Made by a program: the position numbers and the translations under genes. A stretch of 64,000 nt of DNA, taken from the NCBI GenBank assembly GCA_031772625.1, contig CM062811.1:647912606-647976605 (forward strand), in the 5' to 3' direction. The notes under the pieces were generated by a model. That model searched no databases. It saw only the letters and a list, made by a program, of their open reading frames with translations, and was not told the DNA's origin. Numbering within the stretch: the first letter of the stretch is position 1; every line of letters begins with the position of its first letter. This DNA is from Pinus tabuliformis. Its lineage: Eukaryota; Streptophyta; Pinopsida; Pinales; Pinaceae. Positions 34,823-46,659 of the stretch are shown here, in pieces.

Positions 34823-37062
34823 GGTGAGTGCCCTACACACCAAGAAATAAAGATTAGAATTAGTTTGGGAAAATTCAAATGGTTATTTTTGGGGTTTGGG
34901 GTTTCAAATTCCGCCTTTCGCGGGGGACGCACCCCGCGTTTAGGACACAGAGCGCCGGGACGCAGCTGGCCTGAAGGTGGGCTGTGTCCCCCGACCTTTT
35001 TCCTGTGTAGGAAAAGGTCGAGGGACGCAGGTCACCCTTAGGGCACCTGCGTCCCCCGCAGAGCGGATTTTAAAACTTAAAACCCCCCAAAAACCAAAAC
35101 TAATACCTAAAACAAAATTTTAATCGGATGAAATTGAAAAGGAGGATGTTGTGAAATACCTGGAAGAGACGGCGTTCGATTCTGACGGTCGGATTCTCCG
35201 CAACGACCACGGGAAGTTTCTTGCCAAAAGCCCTTTTCTCAACCTCAACAGTAAAATGGTAAAAATGACATGGTCAAAAGTCTTTTTATAGGTTTTTTGG
35301 ATGAATGAATGCTAGGTTTGTTTATTTTTCACCATGGAAGGATATTTTTCAATATATTTTTGCCTATCTTAAACAGGTATGAGTAATGTGTCGTTTTTGT
35401 GCAGGACAAAGGGATTTAGAGGGAAAATTGTCATTTTTCACGAACCAAAATATCAAAGTCATCTTTTAAGCCCTTTTCTGACTCCTAAAATATGAAAAGA
35501 TTGCCGAGCGTTTCTTTTACACTCGTTAAAAATGGAATTAAAAGACGGTCCCCTTATAGCTCTTTTCTGACCGTAAAATCAGGAAAAGATTGCCGGGTTT
35601 TTGTCGTTTCAAACTCGATACGGAAATAAAACGACGTGTCCTTGATCGCTTTTTACTTTTCAGGTCAGTGGCACTAATTATGAAAGTACTCCTTGGTCGC
35701 AAGATCAAGCGGTTCCCCCAGGTATTATTTTATACTTTTTCGGGCTTGAGGGACACAAATTTGCGAAAAAGTTCAACCTGGAGTCTTCTTAAGTTTTTCA
35801 GACTCTCTAAAATTGAAAAACACCGAGTTTCTCCTATACTGGGCTCGTTAAAATTTCACAGTAAAGGACCTATTCAATTACAAACAGGAACGAACCACTC
35901 CTTCCTAGGGTTCGAATCAAAACTAGGTTGGACTCATCCGAAGGATGAGCTTATAATCAAGCATATGTTATCCTCCTCAAGCTTGTTAAAAATAAAGAGG
36001 TACTTGCCAAAAATGGTGGGGGAAAAGAGAGAAGAATGAGCCTATTTGTTATCTTTTGTCTCAGAAGAAACTTTATTACCACTCTTGGACACGACACTTT
36101 TCATTCACCTGGGTTGGGAAATCCTTCACCTCACAGTTGATCAAACCACTTTGAAAGTCTTCAACCGGGTTCCAGGGATTAACTTTGAGTCATTCATCAC
36201 CAAACCATCTGTCGTGTCGTTATGTGTTCAAGAGGTCTGCAAGCAAAACTTTCATCTGCAAAATACTTGTCATCCATTTGACCATCCATGAGTCAGTCTT
36301 TACAGCAACATTTCTTCAACTTGAACAAATGATTTCGTGTTGTGGGCTTGCCTGCAACGGGTCGCTTTCTATCGACATCAGCACATTATCTAGAGAGATG
36401 ACTTAGAAATCGTCAGTACCTTGAAGTCTGCATGCATCAATGGCAGGTTTCTCGCCTTTGACGTCAGTTTACATCATTGACTTTCGATCAAAGGATTCCG
36501 TGAAATGTTCGACATCAACTCATTCATTCACATCTCATGGATTGTACTGGGTACTTTGAGAACCATTGACATTACTGGTGGTCTCTCTCACACTTGTTAA
36601 CAGTTTACATCATCGACTGGTAATCAAGTGGTTTCTACCATGCTCGACATCAACTCATTTAATCGCATGGCTAGAATCGTACCAATTCGAGAAGTAGAAA
36701 TGAAGACCCTGGATCTAGTTTCCACCATCCAGGCTGCGAGGAGTTTTGTATTCATTATCTAAGTAGACTAATCATAAACAGATGGCTGCGCCCATACTGT
36801 GTCTACAAAAGTCTATGATTATGATGTATTGCAAGATCATTCCTGTATCAGAGTAGTTAGTCTGTTAGTTAAAGTTTTGATCTGAGTATGGGAATGCCTA
36901 CCTCAGTGATGATATAATCTTATATATGTATTTTGTGTTGAAAATTGCAGGTTCTGACCAGGCTCTCCACGAGATAATCCTTGAAATGATAAAGCGCTTC
37001 ACCCTTCCTAGATAATACAAAACCCTAATCTATTACAGGCTTCGCACTTTAGGGGGCAATCT
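34823..37062. other. Non-coding spacer before the 3' LTR, with hairpins and purine tract
   Basis: No supported coding frame. 34920-35070 is GC-rich with two strong inverted repeats and would be the upstream or leader region of the antisense ORF. 35100-36950 is ordinary mixed sequence. The segment TTTAGGGGGCAATC at 37049-37062 touches the 3' LTR and is the presumed polypurine tract that primes plus-strand synthesis. Confidence 0.6.
34992..35055. repeat. Two adjacent inverted repeats
   Basis: The first pairs CGACCTTTTTCC with GGAAAAGGTCG (one bulged base) across TGTGTA. The second pairs GGGACGCAGGT (35022-35032) perfectly with ACCTGCGTCCC (35045-35055), with CCCT/AGGG pairing possible inside the loop. 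Confidence 0.8.
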
Positions 37063-38113
37063 GTTACACTAAAAAATGTCACCATGGCTATTTACAGTTA
37101 GTATGGCTCTATCAACAGTCATGTTATCCTCTTAGGCAAGTCTTATGTCTCTACTCTCCATGTCAAACTCCAAAAGGAGAGAAAGTCTTTATAAATGTAT
37201 TTATCTCTGGGTACGTAGGTTCTCTCAACCTTACCTGCGGGTACGCACCCAATGTTCACAAAAGCTGCGTCCTTGGACGCTCTATATGTAAAGGGGCAGG
37301 TGCGTCCCCCTGTAAAGGTCAAAATGCGCAAGTTTCATCTTTAAAAAGTTACTTGTGGTCATTTCTAGAGCATTCTAGAAGGTTGTTCGACGTGTATTGA
37401 GCGCCTCCAGATGGTTCATGTACCCCTACCAAAGAGGAACTTATCCCATCAATAAGGGAGCTATCCCATCCAAAGAGGGGATTATCCCATTGATGGTGGA
37501 CCTGAATAACTTCCTCTTGAGCACTATAAATACAGGCATTGGGCCAGAAGGAGGGGAGGTTGGAAGCTAAACATTTCTAAGGGTAGATGCTGCTGGAATT
37601 AGGACTCCCATTTAGAAGCTTGTGAGGAGAGATTGCCATCTTTGCTTGTTCTATTTGGAAGTGGGTGAGCTTTGTCAAAGTAAAGGAGAACTCTTGATGG
37701 ACCCTGGGAGGGACTTGCACAACACCAAGGCTCAGGTTGTATTTGTTCCTTCTGTTACCTATTAATGCAAATGAGTCCATTCTTCTCAATAACTTGTTAT
37801 TTATGAGTTGTTTCATGTACTCCTTGGTCTATGTGTTAAATATGTTTTATTTTATGAGATTATCAAGTGCTATTTAATCGTTTGATTGTTAGTGGATGCA
37901 AGTTTCAAAGTGAAGGAGGAGCTCATCCGGATCAGCGAGGCTGGACTGCTACAACAGCGTGGGGCTACAGGTAGGATCTAAACACTTGATTTCCCGTATA
38001 GTAAATGCATGTTTAGAGAAGGATTGCTCTTGTTTGTCTTGTTTGTCACTAGAGAGTCTTAGGCTCCTAGGGAGGTTGGTTGTGTCCGCACTATCGACTC
38101 TTTCCGCCTGACA
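37063..38113 (+). repeat. 3' LTR of the nested Tat-like element
   Basis: This is the near-identical partner of 27300-28351, with TATA box CTATAAATA at 37524-37532. It is followed by the target duplication ATACT and then resumption of the LINE. Confidence 0.93.
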
Positions 38114-40624
38114 ATACTGGAAGATGGTAGTGTGGAACAAGGCAACAGGGAATGGCAAAAGGCACGGGGGTATCATGGTTTTAGTAAGGGAGAAAGAAGG
38201 TCGTCTCATTCAGTTAGAAAAAGAAGACTCAAATAAGCAATTCATTTGGTTTAAAATATCAGAAAATGAAAACCACATCAGAATTGCAGCCTGCTATTTT
38301 GCGCCACAGGTTTCAAAAATCTACAAAGGTAGAGGGCTTGACCACAAAGATCCATTTGCATCTTTAAAAGTGTATATTGCAACATATTCACAGCTAGGTG
38401 AAGTTCTTATAGTGGGTGATTTCAATGCTAGGACTGCAAGTGAGCAAGCTAGCATTCTTTGTTGTAAAGATGATTGTGACCCTATTTGGCTTACAGAAGA
38501 AAGTAATCATCAGTGGGAAAGAATTTCAAAGAACAAGGGCTGCAATCTCTTTGGTGAACAATTGCTTACTCTATGTGGGGCCTTTGATTTAGTCATTTGT
38601 AATGGCTTGACTAGATGGGCAAAGTCCGGTAATTTCGCTTGAAATACTTACAATGGAGCAAGTGTGGTAGATTATGTAATTTTCTCGCATGGTTTGTGTG
38701 AGAAAATGGAAGAAGTTTTGGTTGGAGATCAGCTGTGGGATTTGAAATCAGATCACAAGCCAATTTATTTATGTTTCTCTTGGATTGGAAAGAAACAAAT
38801 AAAGTAAAAAATTCAGCATGTCCAACAAAATCTCCCACAGCGCACAATTCTTTTGACCCCAGAAAATTGTAATACCTTCAAAATGATGCTAGAGAGGCTC
38901 TTTGGGAAGGAGAAAATTACAATTCACAGCCTTCATTGTCATGAATTAACACATTTAATTCAATGCGCACTTGCAAATTGCAAAAGAACAAAAATTAAGA
39001 ACTCTGAAACAAATTGCTTTCCGGTTAATGTTTGGTTTGACGAGGAATGCAAAAAGGCAAGGAGAATGTGGAAAGAGTCAAACAAGGATAACATAAAGCT
39101 CAAATCTTACAAGCAGTTATTAAGCAAGAAAAAGGTTGATTTCATGGTTTCAAAAAGGGAAGAACTAATCTTCCTTGGGAAAAATAATCCCAAATTATTT
39201 TGGAAGGAGCTCCAACTGAAAAGGATACAAATTGGAAATAAAATTACAGCTTCTAAATGGTTTTACTATGCAAGACAACTCTATGAGCAGGTTCCCAAGG
39301 TTGACCCTCCCCCCTTGGTCAACACTGATACTGAACTCTTCACGGTACAAGAGGTAGATATGGGTATCAAGAATTTGGGTGTTGGAAAAGCAAAAGACTT
39401 AGCTGAACTCCAAGCAGAATATCTAAAGTGGGGCTCAAAGATTCTTGCACCTCACATTACAAAAATCTTCAACAACATCATACAACAAGGGCTCCCCATA
39501 GATTGGACAACTAGTCTGGCAATACCTCTTTTCAAGAGCGGTGACGTCAATAATCCCTCCAATTATAGGACCATCATGATAAACCCTTTGTTTGCAAAGC
39601 TATTTGGAAGCATGCTAGAAAACAAAATTAGCAAGTGGGCAGAAGAAAGAGATAAGCGTGCTAAAGGGCAAGCAGGTTTTAGACCTAAACATTCCATAGT
39701 TGATCATTGCATAAATTTAAGGCACATCATTGAAATAGTTTGGGAGAAAAAGGAAGAAGTCTTTTGTTGCTTTGTTGATTTCATAAAAGCGTTTGACTCG
39801 GTTCCTAGGGATAAACTTTGGCAGAGAATGGAGGAACTTGGGGTTCCTAAACATTTGAGATCAATTGTGCATAGGTTGTATGAAGAGGTGAAAGTCAAAA
39901 TTAGAACTTCAATAGGCATTTCTGAAAGTTTTAGAAGCGATATCGGGGTCAAGCAAGGTTGCCCACTGTCTCCTACCCTTTTTGGTTTATATATCGACAA
40001 ACTTGAGGAGTGGTTAAATTCGCAAGGGGGTGACAGTATCTATTTGTGCAAGTTTGTTATAAGGCTTCTTTTGTATGCAGATGACCTTATTCTGATTGTT
40101 AAATCGGCTCTTGGTTTGCAAGAGCACTTACTATCCCTTGAGCATTTTTGTAAAAGTGTGGGGATGCAAGTCAATATTAACAAAACGAAAGTATTGGTCT
40201 TCTCTAAGAAAAGAAAACATAACCAGCATGAGTTCTACTTTGAAGGCAACATTCTGGGAGAAGTTGCGGATTACAAATGCCTCAGAATTGACTTCAACAA
40301 AAATCTAAACTGGAATGGTTGTAGAAAGAAAAGAACTTTGGGGGATTGGAAAGAATTTTATGCTTTTCAAAATAGGTTTAGAGAGTCAGAGTTATGGGAC
40401 TAGAAGACCACTCAAACTCTTTTTGGGCTTCTAGTGATTCTGGTGATTCTCTATGGTTGTGAACTGTGGACTAGCAGTACCTCTGACATGCAATGGAGAC
40501 AAATTGAGAAAATTCAGAAGCATTTGATTACAAACAAATTTAAGATTAAAAGTGCAGTTCCTTATGATATCTTGTTAAGTGAAACAACGACTGCTCCTAT
40601 TGAAGCAATTGCTATGGTGCAAGT
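38114..40624 (+). mobile_element. LINE, second segment: endonuclease and reverse transcriptase
   Basis: After ATACT the LINE ORF2 frame resumes: the last codons before the insertion (FEGY) lead directly into WKMVVWNKATG. The endonuclease motifs GDFNARTA (about 38417-38440) and SDHKPIYL (about 38750) are present. RT motifs are IPLFKSGDVNNPSNYRTI (about 39520), GQAGFRPKHSIVD (about 39670), FVDFIKAFDSVP (about 39775), GVKQGCPLSP (about 39950) and the catalytic YADDLILI (about 40075). A C-terminal CELWTSSTSDMQWRQIEKIQ segment follows near 40460. In-frame stops occur near 38641 and 38804 and the frame shifts near 40.3-40.4 kb, so it is a dead copy. The segment ends at CAAGT (40620-40624), the duplication of the copia insertion. 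Confidence 0.88.
38853..40403 (+). pseudogene. LINE ORF2 reverse transcriptase domain
   Basis: This is the longest open part of ORF2, about 516 codons. It begins in the endonuclease-RT linker and covers all RT blocks, with Asp in FVDFIKAFDS and the YADD pair. The thumb region includes NINKTKVLVFSKKRKHNQHE. By family, the protein nicks target DNA and primes reverse transcription there. The clade is not assigned: ORF1 looks L1-like, while the C-terminal CELW block and Cys/His end are shared by several LINE clades. Confidence 0.85.
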
Positions 40625-41798
40625 TGTTGAGATTGCAACAAGATGATGGAGCTTAGTGAAAAGAGTCGCCTTCACTATGTGGGCCCGCAGGCAAATTATG
40701 GCGCAAGTTCTATCTTTGGATCCCAGCAGGGATGATCACAGCAGAAGTGACCACAGCAGGGATGATCACAGTAGGAGTGACCACAACAGGAGTGATCACA
40801 ATAGGAGTGACCACAGCAGAAGCGATCACAGCAGGAGTGATCAAAGTCTATTTTTAGACTGGCTGTCAAAAATAGAAAAGTCAAATATTATTGTCTCATA
40901 ATAATATTTGGACTATAAACTTGATCTTATTCTCTTGGAGCACTTCAGTTTGAGCTACAGATGTGGCCCATGCAGCTATCAGAAGGAAGTACGCTTTTCT
41001 TATGAGTCAGTTGAGTTGTTGCATGCATGACTTCAGTTAGAACTCAATCAGTTGAGTTTGGTGGAGTTGATTGTAGAGTTGATGGAGTTGTGTTCAGTTT
41101 GACTTGGTTAAACTAGTTGTAGTTAGTCTAACTACAAATAGACTAATGATGAGTTGTTAAACTAATTATTAACTCATAATACAACTATAGAATACATCAG
41201 TTAACTCAGTTTCATGTCAGTGCATGTTCAGTTCAGCAGGGACAGGTGTTAGAGAATCAGATTGCTATCAGTTGTGACTATAGTTGTGCATTAGATCTTG
41301 CACAATCAAGGGATTGAGTATGCCAATGAGTTTTCTCATGTATTTGCCCAGTATTATAGCCTTTGCTCACGTCTTACACATTGTGAGTGATTCTTTGGAG
41401 GTGAAATATGAGTTTGGTAAACCATTCTCATTCATTCTTGAGTAGGTATTGAGCAGTGGAGGCAGGCAAGCAGTGGAATAGATTTGGAGATCAGATCTTA
41501 GCTGTATTGTGTGTAACAGGTGGAGCTGGTACTGGATTGCTTGGGATAAGCATTGTACTTTGTAATGTTACGTGGTCTAAATCATTAATATACAGATAGT
41601 TGGGGTTTTTAGCGAGATGCTTTCCCCGAGTTACATACTGTGTTAATGTGTGAATGCTCTTGATGTTTTATTGTTATTGATGCTGCTATATTGATGATCA
41701 ACGTAGAGGAGCTTATGTATTTGTGTATGTATTCTGCAATAGTACATGATCAGGATAATCTTTGTTGAATATGTGTTAAATTATTCAAAATTTCTACA
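40625..41798 (+). repeat. 5' LTR of the nested copia element
   Basis: It starts TGTTGAGATTG and ends TTTCTACA, immediately followed by the primer site. It carries an eight-unit 15-bp array at about 40728-40850. Confidence 0.93.
40728..40850 (+). repeat. 15-bp minisatellite in the 5' LTR (about 8 units)
   Basis: Units are variants of GAGTGAYCACAGCAG. The matching array in the 3' LTR has about 6 units, so the two LTRs differ by 30 bp here. Confidence 0.88.
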
Positions 41799-41810
41799 TG
41801 GTATTAGAGC
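41799..41810 (+). other. Primer-binding site of the copia element
   Basis: TGGTATTAGAGC differs by one base from TGGTATCAGAGC, the initiator tRNA-Met complement typical of copia elements. Confidence 0.85.
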
Positions 41811-41908
41811 TGTTGATCATCAGATCTACTATTCAGGAAGTGTTTACATTCTATTTCTTCAGGCAGAGTCTGTAATCGGGCCAGGTAGCCTCTAGATTCA
41901 TCCTTCCT

Positions 41909-43656
41909 TTGGAAGTTGAGATATCCGGTGAATGCCCATACAGTCAATCTATGTACGAGAAATATTGTGTTCTCACGAATCTTAGATCCGAGGCGGTTGA
42001 GTTTGAGCTGGTGGAAATCAAATTTGCAGCAGTGTTGTTGAAATGTCTTTCAACGGATTGCAAATGTTATTCCAAAGCAAGAGTGACCTGGCACTCAAGG
42101 ATAAACTCAAAAACAATAAAGGTGAGAATGGATCTTCATCAAAGGTATCTGATGAAGAGAATTGCGCTTTGGCTGCCAAAGCAAAGAAGGGGAAGAACAA
42201 GAAAGCTTCTCAGTCTGGTGTGAAAGGCAAGAAGCAGGACATGTCCAAGGTGAAGTGTTTTCACTATCACCAGCACGGACACTATGCCACTAATTGTCCA
42301 CAGAAGAAGAAGAACAAGCAGGCTGCTGGATCTTCAGCAGGAGAGGCTCTAGCCTCACAGTTTGAGCTTGATTTTTCATTGATCACATGCTTGGTTTCAA
42401 GTGTGATGGGATTGGTGTGGTTCTTGGACAGTGGTGCGTCTTTTCACATGACGGGAGATAGAAATTTGTTCTCTGATCTGGAGGACAAAGATCTTGGAGT
42501 GCACATCGATATGGGTGATGATGGTAGATACAGTGCGACCGGTATCGGTACCATTTCCTTTGAGAGGGAGTCTGGTAAACCCTTCGTATTGAAGGAAGTC
42601 ATGCATGTTCCAGGATTGAAGAAGAATCTTATCTCAGTGGCAATGTTAGAAGACAAGGGATATGATGTTGTTTTCAGCGAGGGAAAGGCTTTCCTGTGCA
42701 GCAAGACAACTGGTGAGACCCGGAAGATAAGGGTTCGAGTGAGGAACCTTTATCAGTTGCATGTAGATGGATGCGTAGCAATGGCAGGCAAGGCAATAGG
42801 ATTGGTGAGCCGAGATGATGGCGAGTTGTGGCACAGGAGATTGGGTCACCTTCACCATGGAGCCTTGAAGATACTGTAGCAGATCACTACAGGGCTTCCT
42901 AAAGGCACACTTGCGCAGTCAGATCAGTGCAAGGGGTGTACTTTGGGGAAGTTTGTGAAAGCCACCTTTCACGAGAAGGATAGTCGCGCCACGATGATCC
43001 TTGAGAGAATTCACACAGATGTGTGTGGACCTTTCTCAGTTGCTTCGACAGCAAAACACAAGTATTATGTGATTTTTGTTGATGATTTCTCTCGTAAGTG
43101 CTAGATCTTCTTCATGCAGAAGAAGAGCGATACATATTCAAAGTTCTGTGAATTCAAAGCACTGGTCGAGAAGGAGTCAGGGAAGAAGGTGAAGGCTCTT
43201 AGGAGCGATAATGGTGGTGAATACATCTCGGACGAGTTCAAGGATTTCTGCAAGGCAGAAGGGATTCGTAGAGAGCTCATAGCTCCCCATAACCCACAAC
43301 AGAATGGGGTAGCTGAGCGGAAGAACAGAACGATTGTGGGTGTTGCATGGGCATTGTTGCATGATCAGGGCCTACCCCTTCACTTGTGGGCAGAAGCATG
43401 CAATACAGCAGTTTATGTGCAGAACCGTTGTCCTCATAGGATACTTGGCATGAGTACACCCGAGGACGCTTATTCTGGTAAGAAGCTTGATCTTTCTCAT
43501 TTGAGGATTTTTGGTGCTAACATTTACATGCATGTGACGAAGGATGCCAGGAAGAAGTTGGAGCCAACCGTAGAGGTTGGGATATTTGTGGGGTACACTG
43601 ATACGCCTCACAACTATCGTGTGTATTTGCCAGACAGTGGTAAAACTGTTGTGTGA
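41909..43656 (+). pseudogene. copia gag, protease and integrase region
   Basis: A zinc knuckle CFHYHQHGHYATNC (about 42256-42300) follows a Lys-rich tail and marks the end of gag. The protease active site reads FLDSGASFHMTG (about 42420-42455). The pre-integrase zinc module contains LWHRRLGHLHHGAL (about 42828). The integrase core includes LRSDNGGEYISDEF (about 43198), HNPQQNGVAERKNRT (about 43288) and the copia-typical GMSTPEDAYSGKKLDLSHL (about 43450) with a VGYTDT tail. The proteins assemble the particle, cleave the polyprotein and integrate the DNA. The region is broken. Confidence 0.85.
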
Positions 43657-43686
43657 CGGGATATAAAATTTCAGGAGGAGAAAGCC

Positions 43687-45522
43687 ATGAAGTGTTCGCT
43701 TGAGAGGGAGCTACACTTGCATGCAGATGAGGAGCTATTAGTTCCTAAGGATGAGCTTCAGGATGTGGATCAGCCACAGGACGAGGTTCATGGAGTGGAA
43801 GAGACCACTCATGCAGTGCCAACCATCAGAGGGCGAAAGCACTTGACAAAAGCTGAGCGACTGGCTCAAGATGCAGAGAAAGTTGTAGGACCACCTACAG
43901 CCCAACGCAGGTAGAGATAGTCACCTGATTGGTACACTGGATACATGGCTCTTATGAGCAAGTGTGTTGTGACTGAGCCATCCTCTTTCGAGGAAGCTGT
44001 GGAGGACCTCGCATGGGTAGACGCCATGGTGGAAGAGTATGATTCTATTGTCAGAAACAGTGCATGGGAGATTGTTCCTTGACCGGAAGGGAAATCAATG
44101 GTGGGTTCAAGATGGAACTACAAAGTTAAGCAGGCAGCTGACGGGAGTGTGGAGAAGTACAAGGCAAGATTTGTTGCCCGAGGCTTCTCACAGATAGAGG
44201 GGATCGATTATGAGGAGACCTTTGCACCTGTCGCAAGGTATTCTTCCATACAGACGATTCTTGCTCTCTCAGCGCAGATGGGATGGCACATTCATCAGAT
44301 GGATGTGAAGACTGCATTCCTCAACGGAGTCATTGACGAGGAGGTGTACATTGAGCAACCCGAAGGCTTTGAGGTCTTCAGCAGTGAGTCGCATGTGTGC
44401 AGGCTCAAGAGAGCGTTGTATGGGTTGAAGCAAGCACCACGTGCTTGGTACACACGGATAGACAACTATTTCACAGGACTTGGATTCTCCAAGAGCGAGG
44501 CAGATCCTAACCTATACCAGATTGTGGTGGAGGGTAAGTTGCTTATCATTGTACTGTATGTTGATGATTTGATTCTAACGGGTGATGAGCTGTTGATACT
44601 GTCATGCAAGAAGGATCTTGCTATAGAGTTTGAGATGAAGGACTTGGACCTCCTTCACTATTTCCTAGGATTGGAAATATGGCAGCGCAGTGGTGGACTG
44701 TTTGTTTCTCAAGGCAAGTATGCTCAGGGGATACTGGAGAAGTTCAACATGCATGGCTGCAAGCCTGTTGATACTCCTCTTCCTGGAGGTTGGAGGAAGG
44801 AGGATGCCACTTCGGGAGAAGAAGTGGATGCCACTGTTTATCGACAGTTGGTGGGGTCGCTGATGTATTTGGTCAATACACGACATGATATATGCTATGC
44901 AGTTAACCAGCTTTCACAAGCTATGGTTAAGCCTACCAAGCTCTTCTGGAAGGCGGGCAAGCATGTATTATGTTATTTGAGAGGCACATCGGGATATGGC
45001 TTGTGGTACAGACAGGAGGATGAGATGAAGCTATGTGGCTTCACGGATGCAGATTGGGCAGGGAGCCCAACGGACAGAAAGAGCACATCAGGAGGGGTCT
45101 TCAGTATTGGATCGACAACAGTTTCTTGGTACAGCAGGAAGCAGAGATCCGTGGCACTCAGTTCAGCAGAGGCCGAGTATATGGCAGCAAGTTTGGCTGC
45201 ATGCGAGGCTATATGGATGAGGAAGATCCTGGTTGGTTTGTTCGGTTCTCATTTGGATCCTACTATGATTTACTGTGATAACCAGAGTTGCATTAAACTC
45301 TCGGCTAATCCTGTATTTCATGATAGATCTAAGCATATTGACATCAGGTACCATCATATCAGAGATTGTGTGCAGCGGAGGATCATGTTGCTTTCATACA
45401 TTCCAATGGAGGATCAGGATGCTGATATTCTGACGAAGGCTCTCACCAGGAGCAAATTCGAATACCACCGAGGCAGGATAGGGGTTGCTGATAATCCATA
45501 TCTTGTCGAGAGGGAGTGTTGA
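43687..45522 (+). pseudogene. copia reverse transcriptase and RNase H region
   Basis: From about 44098 the frame reads SRWNYKVKQAADGSVEKYKA, ARGFSQIEGIDYEETFAPV, MDVKTAFLNGVIDEEVY, LYGLKQAPRAW and the catalytic LYVDDLILTG (about 44555). RNase H follows with CGFTDADWAGSPTDRKS (about 45030), ALSSAEAEYMAA (about 45155) and DNQSCIKLS (about 45280). The closing segment has the copia ending ADILTKAL. It stops at 45520-45522, inside the start of the 3' LTR. Confidence 0.88.
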
Positions 45523-46659
45523 GATTGCAACAAGATGATGGAGCTTAGTGAAAAGAGTCGCCTTCACTAAGTGGGCCCGCAGGCAAATTATGGCGCAAGT
45601 TCTATTTTTGGATCCCAGCAGGGATGATCACAGCAGGAGTGACCACAACAGGGATGATCACAGCAATAGTGACCACAGCAAGAGTGATCACAGCAGGAGT
45701 GATCAAAGTCTATTTTTAGACTGGCTGTCAAAAATAGAAAAGTCAAATATTATTGTCTCATAGTAATATTTGGACTATAAACTTGATCTTATTCTCTTGG
45801 AGCACTTCAGTTTGAGCTACAGATGTGGCCCATGCAGCTTTCAGAAGGAAGTACGCTTTTCTTATGAGTCAGTTGAGTTGTTGCATGCATGACTTCAGTT
45901 AGAACTCAATCAGTTGAGTTTGGTTGAGTTGATTGTAGAGTTGATGGAGTTGTGTTCAGTTTGGCTTGGTTAAACTCGTTGTAGTTAGTCTAACTGCAAA
46001 TAGACTAATGATGAGTTGTTAAACTAATTATTAACTCATAATACAACTATAGAATACATCAGTTAACTCAGTTTCATGTCAGTGCATGTTCAGTTCAGCA
46101 GGGACAGGTGTTAGAGAATCAGATTGCTATCAGTTGTGACTATAGTTGTGCATCAGATCTTGCACAATCAAGGGATTGAGTATGCCAATGAGTTTGCTCA
46201 TGTATTTGCCCAGTATTATAGCCTCTGCTCACGTCTTACACAGTGTGAGTGATTCTTTGGAGGTGAAATACGAGTTTGGTAAACCATTCTCATTCATTCT
46301 TGAGCAGGTATTGAGCAGTGGAGGCAGGCAAGCAGTGGAATAGATTTGGAGATCAGATCTTAGCTGTATTGTGTGTAACAGGTGGAGCTGGTACTGGATT
46401 TCTTGTGATAAGCATTGTACTTTGTAATGTTACATGGTCTCAATCATTAAAATACAGATAGTTGGGGTTTTTAACGAGATGCTTTCCCCGAGTTACATAT
46501 TGTGTTAATGTGTGAATGCTCTTGATGTTTTATTGTTATTGATGCTACTATATTGATGATCAACGTAGAGGAGCTTATGTATTGTGTATGTATTCTGCAA
46601 TAGTACATGATTAGGATAATCTCTGTTGAATATGTGTTAAATTATTCAAAATTTCTACA
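45517..46659 (+). repeat. 3' LTR of the nested copia element
   Basis: 1143 bp against 1174 bp for the 5' copy. Almost all of the length difference is two fewer 15-bp units in the array at about 45620-45705. It is followed by CAAGT and the last LINE segment. Confidence 0.93.

Larger units (their letters stand above)
27300..38113 (+). mobile_element. Ty3/gypsy LTR retrotransposon, Tat-like, nested in the LINE
   Basis: Both LTRs are present (27300-28351 and 37063-38113), with a perfect 5-bp target duplication ATACT (27295-27299 and 38114-38118). Parts in order are the PBS region, gag, the RNase H and integrase part of pol, a separate extra RNase H ORF, an antisense ORF, a non-coding spacer, a purine tract and the 3' LTR. 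The two LTRs differ at 7 substitutions and one 1-bp indel in about 1051 bp (about 0.7%). This makes it the youngest datable insertion here: a few hundred thousand years at a fast angiosperm-like rate, one to two million at a slow gymnosperm-like rate. It looks broken, with a few breaks in gag-pol, and is probably not autonomous. Confidence 0.92.
40625..46659 (+). mobile_element. Ty1/copia LTR retrotransposon nested in the LINE
   Basis: LTRs at 40625-41798 and 45517-46659 are flanked by a perfect target duplication CAAGT (40620-40624 and 46660-46664). A primer site TGGTATTAGAGC (41799-41810) follows the 5' LTR, and a GAGAGGGAG purine tract (45508-45516) precedes the 3' LTR. The gag-protease-integrase-RT-RNase H order is that of copia. 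By eye the LTRs differ at about 24 substitutions in about 1.1 kb (about 2.2%), plus a difference of two units in an internal 15-bp repeat. It is thus older than the Tat insertion at 27.3 kb. It is broken, with a handful of breaks. Confidence 0.93.

Noticed and set aside
40656-40901. Open frame encoding DHSRSD repeats
   Set aside because: It is the translation of the 15-bp LTR minisatellite. The same frame recurs in the 3' LTR and has no domain.
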